This document shows positions 8,327-16,438 of a stretch of 64,000 bases of DNA, in pieces. The stretch's first letter is position 1, and every line of letters starts with the position of its first letter. Position numbers and translations under genes: made by a program. Below the pieces are notes generated by a model. It saw only the letters and a program-made list of their open reading frames with translations, made no database searches and had not been told where the DNA came from. This DNA is from CAVQZC01 sp963718315 (GTDB lineage: Bacteria; Actinomycetota; Thermoleophilia; Gaiellales; JAICJC01). The stretch lies in contig CAVQZC010000007.1 of NCBI GenBank assembly GCA_963718315.1, forward strand, positions 496,001 through 560,000, read 5' to 3'.

Positions 8327-9493
8327 TCAGGAAGCGCGCGAGAGCGCCGCGGCCGGGCGCTCCTTGCGGGGGTCGACGAACGGGATCGAGTGCGTCACGC
8401 CGCTCATCGGGCCGTGCTCGGAGTGGACGTCGATGTGGTTGCCCTCCCCGGCCAGTTCGATCGGCACCCAGACGTAGCCGATGTTGCGCTCGAGGCCGGG
8501 CGACCAGACGGCGTCGGTGACCGGGCCGACCGGGCGGCCGTCGTGCTCGGCGTCCCACTTGCGCGTGATCCCGGGCAGCGGCTCGGACTCGTCGAACCAG
8601 AGCCCGACCAGCTTGCGGTCGACGCCCTCGCGGCGGATCCGCTCGAGCACGTCCTTGCCGATGTAGTCCTGCGGCTGCTCCTCGACCAGGCGCTCCAGGC
8701 CCATCACGTGGAACGGGGTGTCCGCCAGTGTGATGTCCGAGCCCCAGTTGAAGATGCCGGCCTCGACCCGGCGCGCCTCGTTGGGCGCGATCGGCCGGAT
8801 CTGGTACTCCTCGCCGGCGTCCATGAGCAGGTTCCACAGCTCGGTACCGCGGGAGCCGTCGAGCAGGTTGACCTCGAAGCCGGGAACGGCCGACCAGCCG
8901 GTGCGGCTGATGACGACCGGGATGTCACCGATCTCGAAGCTTTCGGTCCAGTAGTACTTGATGTCGTAGATGGACGGGCCGACCAGCTTCTCGAGCGTCA
9001 GGGCCGACTTCGGGCCCTGCACCTGCACCGGGTGCACGTCCGGGTAGGTGACCTCGGCGTCGAGGCCGGCCTGCGAGGCGACGCCCAGCGCGTAGAGGCC
9101 AGCGTCGCTGTCGGCGAGCTGCATCCACCAGACGTTCTCCCTGGGGTGCAGCAGCACCGGGTCGTTGACGATGCCGCCGTGCGGAGCAATCACCAGCATG
9201 TACTTGCCCTGGTTGACCGCGCACTTGGTGAGATCGCGGCACGTCAGCATGTCGGTCAGGCGGTCGGCGTCGGGACCGCTGATCTGCACCGTCCGCTCCA
9301 CCCCGACGTCCCACAGGGTGACGCCCTCGTTGAGCGCCTTGTACTCGTTGGCGACGTCGTCGTACTCGGCCGGCAGGTACATCTTGTTGTAGATGTCGTA
9401 GGCCTTGCAGCCGGCTGCGAGGGTCGCATCGAAGTACGGCGAGCGTCGGTACCAAGGGCCGAAGTAGAGCTTGGTCGTGAGGTCGTCACTCAT
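8327..9493 (-). CDS. GcvT-fold tetrahydrofolate-dependent demethylase, DmdA-like
   Basis: 388 residues from ATG 9493, with AGAAAGG as ribosome-binding site. The whole chain follows the aminomethyltransferase/DmdA fold: KAYDIYNKMYLP, NEGVTLWDVGVERTVQISG, GGIVNDPVLL, VQVQGPKS, RTGWSAVPGFEVNL, RVEAGIFNWGSDI, DYIGKDVLERI. From memory these stretches look closer to DMSP demethylase DmdA and other O/S-demethylases of the family than to glycine-cleavage GcvT. No gcvH or gcvP is adjacent and the gene stands alone. It would move a methyl group from a small substrate to THF; the substrate is unknown. Plain annotation as GcvT is the main alternative. Confidence 0.7.
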   Translation of the reverse strand: MSDDLTTKLYFGPWYRRSPYFDATLAAGCKAYDIYNKMYLPAEYDDVANEYKALNEGVTLWDVGVERTVQISGPDADRLTDMLTCRDLTKCAVNQGKYMLVIAPHGGIVNDPVLLHPRENVWWMQLADSDAGLYALGVASQAGLDAEVTYPDVHPVQVQGPKSALTLEKLVGPSIYDIKYYWTESFEIGDIPVVISRTGWSAVPGFEVNLLDGSRGTELWNLLMDAGEEYQIRPIAPNEARRVEAGIFNWGSDITLADTPFHVMGLERLVEEQPQDYIGKDVLERIRREGVDRKLVGLWFDESEPLPGITRKWDAEHDGRPVGPVTDAVWSPGLERNIGYVWVPIELAGEGNHIDVHSEHGPMSGVTHSIPFVDPRKERPAAALSRAS

Positions 9494-9525
9494 ACGGTGC
9501 CTTTCTGGAGGCGTCGACTGACACT

Positions 9526-9545
9526 TTGACTGATTAGTCAATCAG
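9526..9545. promoter_or_regulatory. Double palindrome, probable TetR-family operator
   Basis: The 20 bp TTGACTGATTAGTCAATCAG holds two overlapping perfect palindromes: TTGACT-N4-AGTCAA (9526-9541) and, shifted by four, CTGATT-N4-AATCAG read on the other strand (9530-9545). It lies 32 bp upstream of the ATG of the DmdA-like gene, where it would overlap the promoter. Staggered half-sites of this type are typical of TetR-family repressors that bind as two dimers. No regulator gene is adjacent. Confidence 0.6.
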
Positions 9546-9590
9546 ACGGGAAGGCGACGAGCAAGCAGCAAGCGCCTCAACCGGCTTCAT

Positions 9591-10031
9591 CTAGCGGCTG
9601 AGGACGCGGGCCGCGTCGTCGCAGACGCTCTCCGCGACCGTGCCCAGTGCCGAGGCGTCGATCACGAGCTGCACGGCGACGCCGCTGCGGGTCGGCCGCA
9701 CCCCGCGCACTCGGCCGGCGTCGATCCAGACCGTGACCCCGACCTCGTCCATCTCCTTGGGCACGCTGGGGGGCGCCAGGTCGAGCCCGAACACCTCGTC
9801 GGCGGGAATGAAGTGGCCGAACCCGTCGGCCGCAGCATCCAGCAGCGCGTGGCCGAGCGCGAACAGCTCCGCAGGCTCCAGCGCTCCCTCGCTGACCCGT
9901 GCCACCTCGAGGCCGCCCGAGTGCAGCACCAGCTCGTAGGGAACGGAGTCGGCAAACGGCTCCACCTGCAGGGCCAGCTCGACCATGATCCCGGACACGT
10001 CCTGCTCGGCGTCACACAGCCGGTACCTCAT
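9591..10031 (-). CDS. Unknown protein coupled to the histidine kinase
   Basis: 146 residues, soluble, no signal peptide and no membrane helix; acidic, alternating beta/alpha composition (VELALQVEPFADSVPYELVL; VGVTVWIDAGRVRGVRPT). I recognise no domain. Its ATG overlaps the kinase stop (ATGA), making it the third gene of the regulator-kinase unit, which suggests a link to that signalling pathway but nothing more specific. Confidence 0.75.
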   Translation of the reverse strand: MRYRLCDAEQDVSGIMVELALQVEPFADSVPYELVLHSGGLEVARVSEGALEPAELFALGHALLDAAADGFGHFIPADEVFGLDLAPPSVPKEMDEVGVTVWIDAGRVRGVRPTRSGVAVQLVIDASALGTVAESVCDDAARVLSR

Positions 10032-11440
10032 CGCGGATATCCAGGATGCGAGCCGTCGGACGGCAGCGACAGCGTGAAGGTGGTGCCCTGGCCGGGCTCG
10101 CTGTCGACGGTCAGGCGGCCGCCGAGGGCGTGCGCGAGCTCGCGGCCGATCGAGAGCCCGAGGCCGGTGCCGCCCTCACCGCGGCGGCTGTAGAACGGGT
10201 GGAACACCGACTCCTGGTCGGCCGTCGGGATGCCGGGTCCGGTGTCGGAGATGTGGATCGCCGTCGTTCCGTTGGCCGACGCGTAGCTCAGCGTCACAGT
10301 GCCCTTGCGCGGCGTCCAGCGAAAGGCGTTGTCGAGCAGGTTGGAGACGATCTGGAGCACACGGTCGCCGTCGGAGATCACCGAGGGCGCTCCCGCCGTG
10401 AGGGCGTCGAACTCGATCTCGTTGTTGCGCGCCTTCTCGCGGAACGAGCCGGCAGCCTGCTCGAGCAGCGCCTCCAACCCGACCTCCTCGCGCAGCAGCC
10501 GGAACTGGTGTGCCTCCAGCCGCGTCAGGTCGAGCAGGTCGTCCACCAGCCGGCCGATCCGCCGCACCTCCTCGCTGACGGCCCCCAGCGAGGCATCCAG
10601 ATCCTCGGGGTCGACCACCCCCTCCGTGACCGCCTGGACGTGGCCGGAGATAGCGGTGATCGGCGTGCGCAGCTCGTGGGTCACCCGCATCAGGAAGTTG
10701 CGTTCGAGCTCGTCGAGCTCTCTCAGGCGGTCGACCATGCCCTGGAACCGCTTGGCCAGCGTGCCCAGCTCGTCGTCGGGGGTGCGCGGCGTGACCACGT
10801 TCACCTCGAGGTCGCCGCGGGCGACCCGATCGGCCGCCTCGCCGACCACCTTCAGCGGCTTCGTGATGCGGCGGGCGACGAAGGTGGCGAGGATGAACGC
10901 GACCAGCAGGCCGACGCCGGTGCCCAGGGCGACTCGAGCCGCCACGCCCCGCCAGGCGTTGTTGACGTCGCTCAGAGGCTTGGCCAGGAACACGACGCCA
11001 ACGGCCTGACCGCCGAGCACGACCGGCGCAGCCGCCCCGATGAAGGCCTGGTTCGTGCCGGACGGCGTGAACTGGATGACCTTCGTATCGCCTCTTCCGA
11101 GGACCTGCCATTTGAACGGCAGCTTCTTGATCCCGGCCACGCTGAGCGGGGCCGCCTGTCCGGGGAACAGTCGACGCGCCCTGGTAGTACAGGTGGGCTC
11201 CGGTCGCCGTCGCGAACTGCTTCGCCGTGACCTTCGTCGGCGCCTTGGTCCCTAGGGCAGCCGTGGTGCGCTGGCGTAGTAGTCGGCGACGCCGACCACC
11301 TGACCCCGCAGCTCCCTGGCCGTCTGTGTGCGGTTGTACGACTGGTAGAGCCGGATCGAGGAGGCTGCGGCGATAACCGCCGCGATCAGGAGCATCCCCG
11401 CAAAGAGCAGGGCGAGCCGGGTCCTAAGTGACCGCAGCAT
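10028..11440 (-). CDS. Sensor histidine kinase, with two compensating frameshifts
   Basis: About 470 residues from ATG 11440. TM1 (LALLFAGMLLIAAVIAAASS), an extracytoplasmic sensor, TM2 (VALGTGVGLLVAFILATFVA), HAMP (RRITKPLKVVGEAADRVARG), HisKA (MRVTHELRTPITAISGH, phospho-His) and HATPase_c (SNLLDNAFRW, DTGPGIP, GTGLGLS). The main frame has a TAG at 11254-11252. Reading the other frame between about 11255 and 11180 gives protein-like LGTKAPTKVTAKQFATATG, so a missing base near 11255-11257 and an extra base in CCC 11179-11181 explain it. The start overlaps the response regulator by 17 nt. The signal is unknown. Confidence 0.88.
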
Positions 11441-12119
11441 CGTCAGCGACCTTGTAGCCAACCCCCCACACGGTGGCCACCGGGCAGCTGTCGCCGAGCT
11501 TTCGCCGGAGCTGGCGCACATGGACGTCGACCGTGCGCGTGTCGCCGGCGAAGGTGTAACCCCAGACGCGCTCGAGCAGCTGGTCGCGGGTCAGCACCAG
11601 CCCGCGATGGTCGAGCAGCTCCCACAGCAGGTCGAACTCCTTGGGGGCCAGCTGGACATGCTCGCCGGCGGCGGTCACCTCGCGCCGGCCGGCGTCGATC
11701 TTCAGGTCCCCGTGCTCCATGACGGCCTCGGCGGGGCGGTTGCTCTTGGCGGCCTGGGTCGAGCGGCGCAGGATCGACTTGATCCGGGCGACCAGCTCGC
11801 GCGGGTTGAACGGCTTGGTCAGGTAGTCGTCGGCGCCGACCTCCAGCCCGACGATCTTGTCGATGTCGTCGTCGCGGGCGGTCAGCATCAAAATCGGCAC
11901 GTCGGAGCCCGACCGGATGCGGCGGCAGACCTCGAGCCCGTCGATGTCGGGCAGCATCAGGTCGAGCACAACCAGGTCGGGCTTGGCGTTCTCGGCCTTC
12001 TGCAAGGCTTCGCCGCCATCACGGGCGATCTCCACCTGGTAACGGGCGTTCTTCAGATACATCGAGACGAACGACGCAATATTGCGCTCGTCCTCGACGA
12101 TGAGGATCTTCTCGGCCAT
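11424..12119 (-). CDS. OmpR/PhoB-type response regulator
   Basis: 231 residues. Receiver domain with acidic pair ED (residues 9-10... VEDE), phospho-acceptor Asp53 in VVLDLMLPDIDGLEV, Thr in MLTARD and Lys in YLTKPF; then a winged-helix DNA-binding domain (LAPKEFDLLWELLDHRGLVL, ERVWGY, TVDVHVRQLRRKLG, VWGVGYK). It is the cognate partner of the downstream kinase, whose gene it overlaps by 17 nt. The resemblance is to PhoP/MtrA-type regulators; the regulon cannot be read from the sequence. Confidence 0.93.
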   Translation of the reverse strand: MAEKILIVEDERNIASFVSMYLKNARYQVEIARDGGEALQKAENAKPDLVVLDLMLPDIDGLEVCRRIRSGSDVPILMLTARDDDIDKIVGLEVGADDYLTKPFNPRELVARIKSILRRSTQAAKSNRPAEAVMEHGDLKIDAGRREVTAAGEHVQLAPKEFDLLWELLDHRGLVLTRDQLLERVWGYTFAGDTRTVDVHVRQLRRKLGDSCPVATVWGVGYKVADDAAVT

Positions 12120-12187
12120 CGCCCGCAGTGTAGAGCCTTCCTCGGTTGGGGCCGACGGCGAGGATCCGCCACCGGCCCCTACCGGGC

Positions 12188-12649
12188 TCAGCTGTGCAGG
12201 GTGTACCGCGCCCCTCCGCGAATGTGGACGCCGTTCCGCGTGAAGGTGCCCGAGGTGGGCACCTGCACCCAGCCGGCAGCGACCGCCGTCAGATAGACGC
12301 CGCTCGACTCCCGGATCCGGACCGTCCACTTGTGGTACGCGGAGAACGACAGGTGACGGCCGCTGTACCTCCACCAGTTGGTGCCGGCTTTCCGTTTGCC
12401 CGTCGCTCCCGAGACTGACCAGTCACGGCTTCCCGGGTTGGACCGGTCGAGCAGCCAGATGGTGCCCTTCCCGACCCGGCCCCAGACATCGCCGTTCGCA
12501 GCCATCGTCAGTGCCCCGCTCGCATTCGACGCCTCGAAGGTGCCGCACCTGGCACCGCACACGGTGCGTGCGTACATCGCAGCCGAGGCGTTCGATGCTC
12601 CTACGAGCAGCGCCGCGGCCAGTGCGACCATTGGAATAATGCGTCTCAT
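12188..12649 (-). CDS. Small exported protein of unknown function
   Basis: 153 residues from ATG 12649. The Sec signal peptide MRRIIPMVALAAALLVGASN is followed by a likely AXA cleavage (ASAA) and a beta-rich mature part with two Cys (TVCGARCGTF), repeated GxVWGRVGKGTIW and GVHIRGGARYTLHS-type strands and many Trp/Tyr. No known domain. It stands between rny and the response regulator; 88 bp of unusually A+T-rich DNA upstream (12650-12737) probably hold its own promoter, though I cannot fix the hexamers. Confidence 0.7.
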   Translation of the reverse strand: MRRIIPMVALAAALLVGASNASAAMYARTVCGARCGTFEASNASGALTMAANGDVWGRVGKGTIWLLDRSNPGSRDWSVSGATGKRKAGTNWWRYSGRHLSFSAYHKWTVRIRESSGVYLTAVAAGWVQVPTSGTFTRNGVHIRGGARYTLHS

Positions 12650-12737
12650 GAACTGAATATTGATAACTTGTGTAATGGCGGACTTGCTCAGGCTGTAAGC
12701 ATTCCGTAAAGACTCGCCATGACGCCCTTGCGAACGG

Positions 12738-14273
12738 TCAATGCGCGACATCGACGGCGCGCGACTCGCGAATGACCGTCACCTTGATCTGACCCGGATA
12801 CTCCAGCTGCCCCTCGATCTCGCGTGCGATTTCGTGGCTGAGCAGCGCAGCAGTATCGTCATCGACCTCTTCGGGCTTGACCATTACCCTGATCTCGCGG
12901 CCGGCCTGCATCGCGTAGCAGCGCTCCACCCCGCGCTTGGCGGTGGCGATCTCCTCCAGCGCCTCCAGGCGCTTGATGTAGTGCTCCAGGCTCTCGCCGC
13001 GGCCGCCCGGCCGGGACGCCGAGATCGCGTCGGCCGAGATCACCAGGACAGCTTCGACCGTCTGGGGCTCGACGTCGTAGTGGTGCGCCTCGATCGCGTG
13101 GCACACGCTGGGCGACTCCTGGTACTTGCGAGCCATCTCGGCCGAGATCACGGCGTGGCTGCCTTCGACCTCGTGAGTGACCGCCTTGCCCAGGTCGTGG
13201 AGCAGCGCCGCCCGCCGTGCAGTCTTCTCGCTGGCGCCCAGCTCGGCCGCCATGATCGCCGCCAGGTGCGAGCACTCGATGGAGTGCTTGAGCACGTTCT
13301 GGCCGTAACTGGTGCGGTAATGCAGCCGGCCCAGCACCTTCACGAGCTCGGGGTGCAGGCCGTGGACGTTGGCCTCGAAGCAGGCCTGCTCGCCGGCCTC
13401 GGCGATCCGCTGCTCGATTTCGACCTTTGACTGGTAGTACATCTCCTCGATCCGCGACGGGTGGATGCGCCCGTCGGCGATCAGCTTCTCGAGGGTCAGC
13501 CGCGCCGTTGCCCGGCGGACGCCGTCGAAGGCCGACAGCACGACCGCCTGCGGCGTGTCGTCGATGATCACGTCGACGCCGGTCAGGTTCTCGAAGGCAC
13601 GGATGTTGCGGCCCTCGCGGCCGATGATGCGGCCCTTGAGATCGTCGGACGGCAGCTGCACCACCGACACCGTCGTCTCGGCCGTGTGGCCGGACGCCGT
13701 CCGCTGGATGGCCACCGACAGGATGTTGCGGGCGCGGCGGTCGGCCTCGAGCTTCGCCTCCTCGTCGACCTGGCGCACCAGCTTGGCCATGTCGTGGCGG
13801 GCCAGCTCCTCGGCCTGGGTCATCAGCATGTCGCGCGCCTGGGTGGTGGACATGCCGGAGATCCGCTCCAGCTCGGCCAGCTCCCGCTCCTTTGCCACCT
13901 TCAGCTCTTCCTGCATCTGGCGCGCGTGCGTCTCGCGGTCGGCGATCGACTGGTCGCGCCGGGTCAGCTCCTCGGCCCGCGACTGGAACTGCTCCTCCTT
14001 CGCCAGCATCCGCTCCTCGACCTTGACCAGCTCCGCACGCCGGTCGCCCAGCTCACGCTCCAGCTCCGCTCGCTGCTGCAGCAGCTCCTCACGCGCCGTG
14101 ACCCTTGCCTCCTTCAGCTGCGCGTCGGCACGCCCGCTCGCTTCGGCGAGAATCTGCTCGGAACGGCGTTCCGCGTCGGCTACTCGGCTGCCGCCGATGC
14201 GCCCGGCGGCTACGTAGCCCCCGAGCCCGCCGACGATCAGCCCGACCAGAAGGCCGATGATCGCCTGCTCCAT
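12738..14273 (-). CDS. rny: Ribonuclease Y
   Basis: 511 residues from ATG 14273, preceded by AAAGGAG. N-terminal membrane anchor (AIIGLLVGLIVGGLGGYVAA), a long Glu/Arg-rich coiled coil (about 30-200), a KH domain (LKGRIIGREGRNIRAFENLT) and an HD domain with the metal motif LLHDLGKA. It is the membrane-attached endoribonuclease that starts mRNA decay in Firmicutes and some deep actinobacterial lineages. Together with rnj and pnp in this window it suggests a Bacillus-like decay machinery. The upstream leader is long and structured. Confidence 0.96.
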   Translation of the reverse strand: MEQAIIGLLVGLIVGGLGGYVAAGRIGGSRVADAERRSEQILAEASGRADAQLKEARVTAREELLQQRAELERELGDRRAELVKVEERMLAKEEQFQSRAEELTRRDQSIADRETHARQMQEELKVAKERELAELERISGMSTTQARDMLMTQAEELARHDMAKLVRQVDEEAKLEADRRARNILSVAIQRTASGHTAETTVSVVQLPSDDLKGRIIGREGRNIRAFENLTGVDVIIDDTPQAVVLSAFDGVRRATARLTLEKLIADGRIHPSRIEEMYYQSKVEIEQRIAEAGEQACFEANVHGLHPELVKVLGRLHYRTSYGQNVLKHSIECSHLAAIMAAELGASEKTARRAALLHDLGKAVTHEVEGSHAVISAEMARKYQESPSVCHAIEAHHYDVEPQTVEAVLVISADAISASRPGGRGESLEHYIKRLEALEEIATAKRGVERCYAMQAGREIRVMVKPEEVDDDTAALLSHEIAREIEGQLEYPGQIKVTVIRESRAVDVAH

Positions 14274-14305
14274 TGTCCGCTCCTTTGTCGTCTCGCCCAG
14301 GCCGC

Positions 14306-14355
14306 GCACGGTCGGGCGGGGAAAGTAGGTTCAGCGCCCTTCCCGCCGCCCGTGC
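14306..14355 (-). other. Long stem-loop in the rny leader
   Basis: Outer arms GCACGG (14306-14311) and CCGTGC (14350-14355) continue inward with mostly G-C pairs and small bulges (GGGCGGGGAA against TTCCCGCCGC), leaving a loop around GTAGGTTCAGCG. It lies 33-82 nt upstream of the rny ATG inside the expected 5' UTR, and no U-tract follows, so it is better read as a leader structure than a terminator. Confidence 0.45.
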
Positions 14356-14440
14356 TTTCGGCTCATCCGCGGGGCACCAGCACAGCCGACGCGCGGAGGC
14401 GCCGAACCTTCACTGATCGCCGCGACTGCGAACGATGTCG

Positions 14441-14463
14441 AAAAATTCCTGCAAATCGCAGGA
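14441..14463 (-). terminator. Intrinsic-terminator-like hairpin between recX and rny
   Basis: On the minus strand TCCTGC-GATTT-GCAGGA (14463-14447) is followed at once by ATTTTT (14446-14441): a 6-bp stem, 5-nt loop and U-tract. It may simply end recX. However, a good promoter match lies upstream of it (14499-14527), so it could also act as an attenuator in the rny leader. Confidence 0.55.
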
Positions 14464-14498
14464 TCGGATACACGTCAACGGAGCCAGGCTCCGCCGTA

Positions 14499-14527
14499 AT
14501 CGTACTCACGCTCAGAGCAGGTCGCAA
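14499..14527 (-). promoter_or_regulatory. Candidate promoter for rny
   Basis: Minus strand: TTGCGA (14527-14522), 17-bp spacer, TACGAT (14504-14499). Transcription would begin near 14492 and give a leader of about 220 nt before the rny ATG. A small hairpin CGGAGCC/GGCTCCG (14479-14493) and the terminator-like hairpin at 14441-14463 are near the 5' end of that leader. The stretch 14274-14565 holds no gene I can support. Confidence 0.5.
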
Positions 14528-14565
14528 TCCGTTCACCACCAGCGGCGCGACCGCCAACAAACGAG

Positions 14566-15178
14566 CTACGGAAGTTCCTCGACGCCCAGGGCGGAGCGGG
14601 ATACGTCCTCGTCGTAGCCGCGCCGCGCCAGCAGCGCGAAGGCCCGCCGCAGGGTGGCGGGATCGTGCGGCGGAGGCCCGAACCGCTGCTCGATCAGCGC
14701 CAGCGCGCGGTCGAGCTCGCTGCTTTCGGCCAGTCGCAGCTGGGCACTCTGGGCAGCCGGCTCATCGACCCGGAGCGAGGCAAGCTGGGCAGCCAGCCGG
14801 CCCCGCCCATCGCCCCGCGCGATGGCGCGGTCGGCCGCCGCCTCCGCCAGCGCCGCGTCGTCCATCAGTCCCAGCACATCGAGCCGCTCGACGATGGACG
14901 ACGCCTCATGCCGCACGACCCCCCACGTCTGGAGCCGTTCCTCGACCTCCTGCCGCGACCTACCGCGCCGCTCCAGCAGGCGCAGCAGCCGCCGCTCGCA
15001 CTCGTCTGCGTGCTGGGCATCGCCCAGCATCTCGACCTCATCCGCGTGGAGCAGCGACCCCTGGGGCGGAATCAGAGGGCGCCCGCCGCTCGTGGAGGCG
15101 GAACCGCAGCTCCCCGTCGACCTCGACCACGATCGACTGCGTCGAGCGCCGCGGGGTGATCGCAGTCACGGTCGGCAC
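14566..15178 (-). CDS. recX: Regulatory protein RecX, frameshifted
   Basis: RecX modulates RecA filaments. The conserved three-helix repeats are visible: ECERRLLRLLERRGRSRQEV, VERLDVLGLMDDAALAEAAA and DRALALIEQRFG with ALLARRGYDEDV. The N-terminal beta part begins at GTG 15178 (MPTVTAITPRRSTQSIVVEV, DGELRFRLHE) and ends prematurely in frame; the next frame continues PLIPPQGSLLHADEVEMLGD. Removing one base of CCC at 15082-15084 yields 203 residues. It lies 26 nt after recA, consistent with recA-recX co-transcription. Confidence 0.88.
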
Positions 15179-15204
15179 GGTTGGAGTCTACGGGTACGGC
15201 AGTG

Positions 15205-16305
15205 CTACTCGGCCGTCGTCAGCTCCGAGGCGTCCTCGGTCAGCGCCTCTTCGTCCGTGTCGGTGGTCGGGATCGCCGTCGGTCCGCTCCCGCCGCCTGC
15301 CTCGGCCGTCCGCGCCGGCACCACCACGTCCGGCATCGACGCCTGGATCTCCTCCAGGACCCGGGCCGTGACGTCGGGGTGCTCGACCATGAACGCCTTG
15401 ACGTTGGTGCGGCCCTGGCCGAGCCGCTCGTCGCCGAACGAGAAGTAGGAGCCGGACTTCTGGATCACCTTCTTCTCGATCGCCACGTCGAGCACCGAGC
15501 CCTCCCAGGAGATGCCCTCGCCGTAGGCGATGTCGAACTCGGCCTGCTTGAACGGCGGCGCGACCTTGTTCTTGACGATCTTCACCCGGCAGCGGTTGCC
15601 GACCGCCTCGGTGCCCTCCTTCAGGGTCTCGATGCGGCGGATGTCGAGGCGGACGGAGGAGTAGAACTTGAGCGCTCGGCCGCCCGGCGTCGTCTCGGGC
15701 GAGCCGAACATGACCCCGATCTTCTCGCGCAGCTGGTTCGTGAAGATGCAGATCGTGCCGGTGCGGTTGAGGGTGCCGGCGATCTTGCGCAGCGCCTGCG
15801 ACATCAGACGGGCCTGGATGCCCACGTGGGCGTCGCCCATCTCGCCCTCGATCTCCGCGCGCGGCACGAGAGCGGCCACCGAGTCGATCACCACCACGTC
15901 GAGCGCGGTGCTGCGGATCAGCATCTCGGCGATCTCCAGTGCCTGCTCGCCGTTGTCAGGCTGCGAAACGAGCAGCTCGTCGACGTTGACGCCGATCCGT
16001 TTCGCGTACTGGGGGTCCATCGAATGCTCGGCGTCGATGAACGCGGCCAGGCCGCCCTTGCGCTGAGCCTCGGCGATCACGTGGTAGCAGAGCGTCGTCT
16101 TGCCCGAGGACTCGGGACCGAAGATCTCCACCACCCGGCCTCGCGGCAGCCCACCGATCCCAAGACCGAGGTCGAGCGACAGCGCCCCGGTCGAGATCGC
16201 ATCGATGTCGACCCGCGACGCATCGCCCATCTTCATGATCGCGCCCTTGCCGAACTGGCGCTCGATCTGGTTGACGGCTGCTTCCAGTGCCTGTTCACGT
16301 TCCAT
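15205..16305 (-). CDS. recA: Recombinase RecA
   Basis: 366 residues from ATG 16305 with GAGGAGAGG as ribosome-binding site. Walker A GPESSGKTT, Walker B VVVIDSVAAL, the L1/L2 regions EGEMGDAHVG and NQLREKIGVMFGSPETTPGG, and an acidic C-terminal tail (TDTDEEALTEDASEL). It performs strand exchange and stimulates LexA self-cleavage. A perfect LexA box lies 43 bp upstream, so the gene is SOS-regulated. No inteins. Confidence 0.98.
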   Translation of the reverse strand: MEREQALEAAVNQIERQFGKGAIMKMGDASRVDIDAISTGALSLDLGLGIGGLPRGRVVEIFGPESSGKTTLCYHVIAEAQRKGGLAAFIDAEHSMDPQYAKRIGVNVDELLVSQPDNGEQALEIAEMLIRSTALDVVVIDSVAALVPRAEIEGEMGDAHVGIQARLMSQALRKIAGTLNRTGTICIFTNQLREKIGVMFGSPETTPGGRALKFYSSVRLDIRRIETLKEGTEAVGNRCRVKIVKNKVAPPFKQAEFDIAYGEGISWEGSVLDVAIEKKVIQKSGSYFSFGDERLGQGRTNVKAFMVEHPDVTARVLEEIQASMPDVVVPARTAEAGGGSGPTAIPTTDTDEEALTEDASELTTAE

Positions 16306-16347
16306 GCGTACCCTCTCCTCGCCGACCCGATGGGCGGAATGTCGAAA

Positions 16348-16361
16348 CGAACGAATGTTCG
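16348..16361. promoter_or_regulatory. LexA (SOS) box upstream of recA
   Basis: CGAACGAATGTTCG is a perfect match to the Gram-positive/actinobacterial SOS box CGAAC-N4-GTTCG. It lies just downstream of the recA -10 element and 43 bp upstream of the ATG, where bound LexA would block transcription. Confidence 0.88.
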
Positions 16362-16365
16362 GTAG

Positions 16366-16395
16366 ATGGTACCCGCGCGATCGGACGCACCTCAA
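16366..16395 (-). promoter_or_regulatory. Probable recA promoter
   Basis: Minus strand: TTGAGG (16395-16390), 18-bp spacer, TACCAT (16371-16366). The LexA box begins 4 bp downstream of the -10, the usual arrangement for LexA-repressed promoters. Confidence 0.5.
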
Positions 16396-16438
16396 GCTCC
16401 TGCGGTCACGAAAGTGAGGCAGATGAGTGACGGCGGAG

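Noticed and set aside
14363..14560. 65-codon minus-strand frame in the recX-rny gap
   Set aside because: No ribosome site, no family resemblance, and it covers the promoter, hairpins and terminator-like structure that explain the region better.
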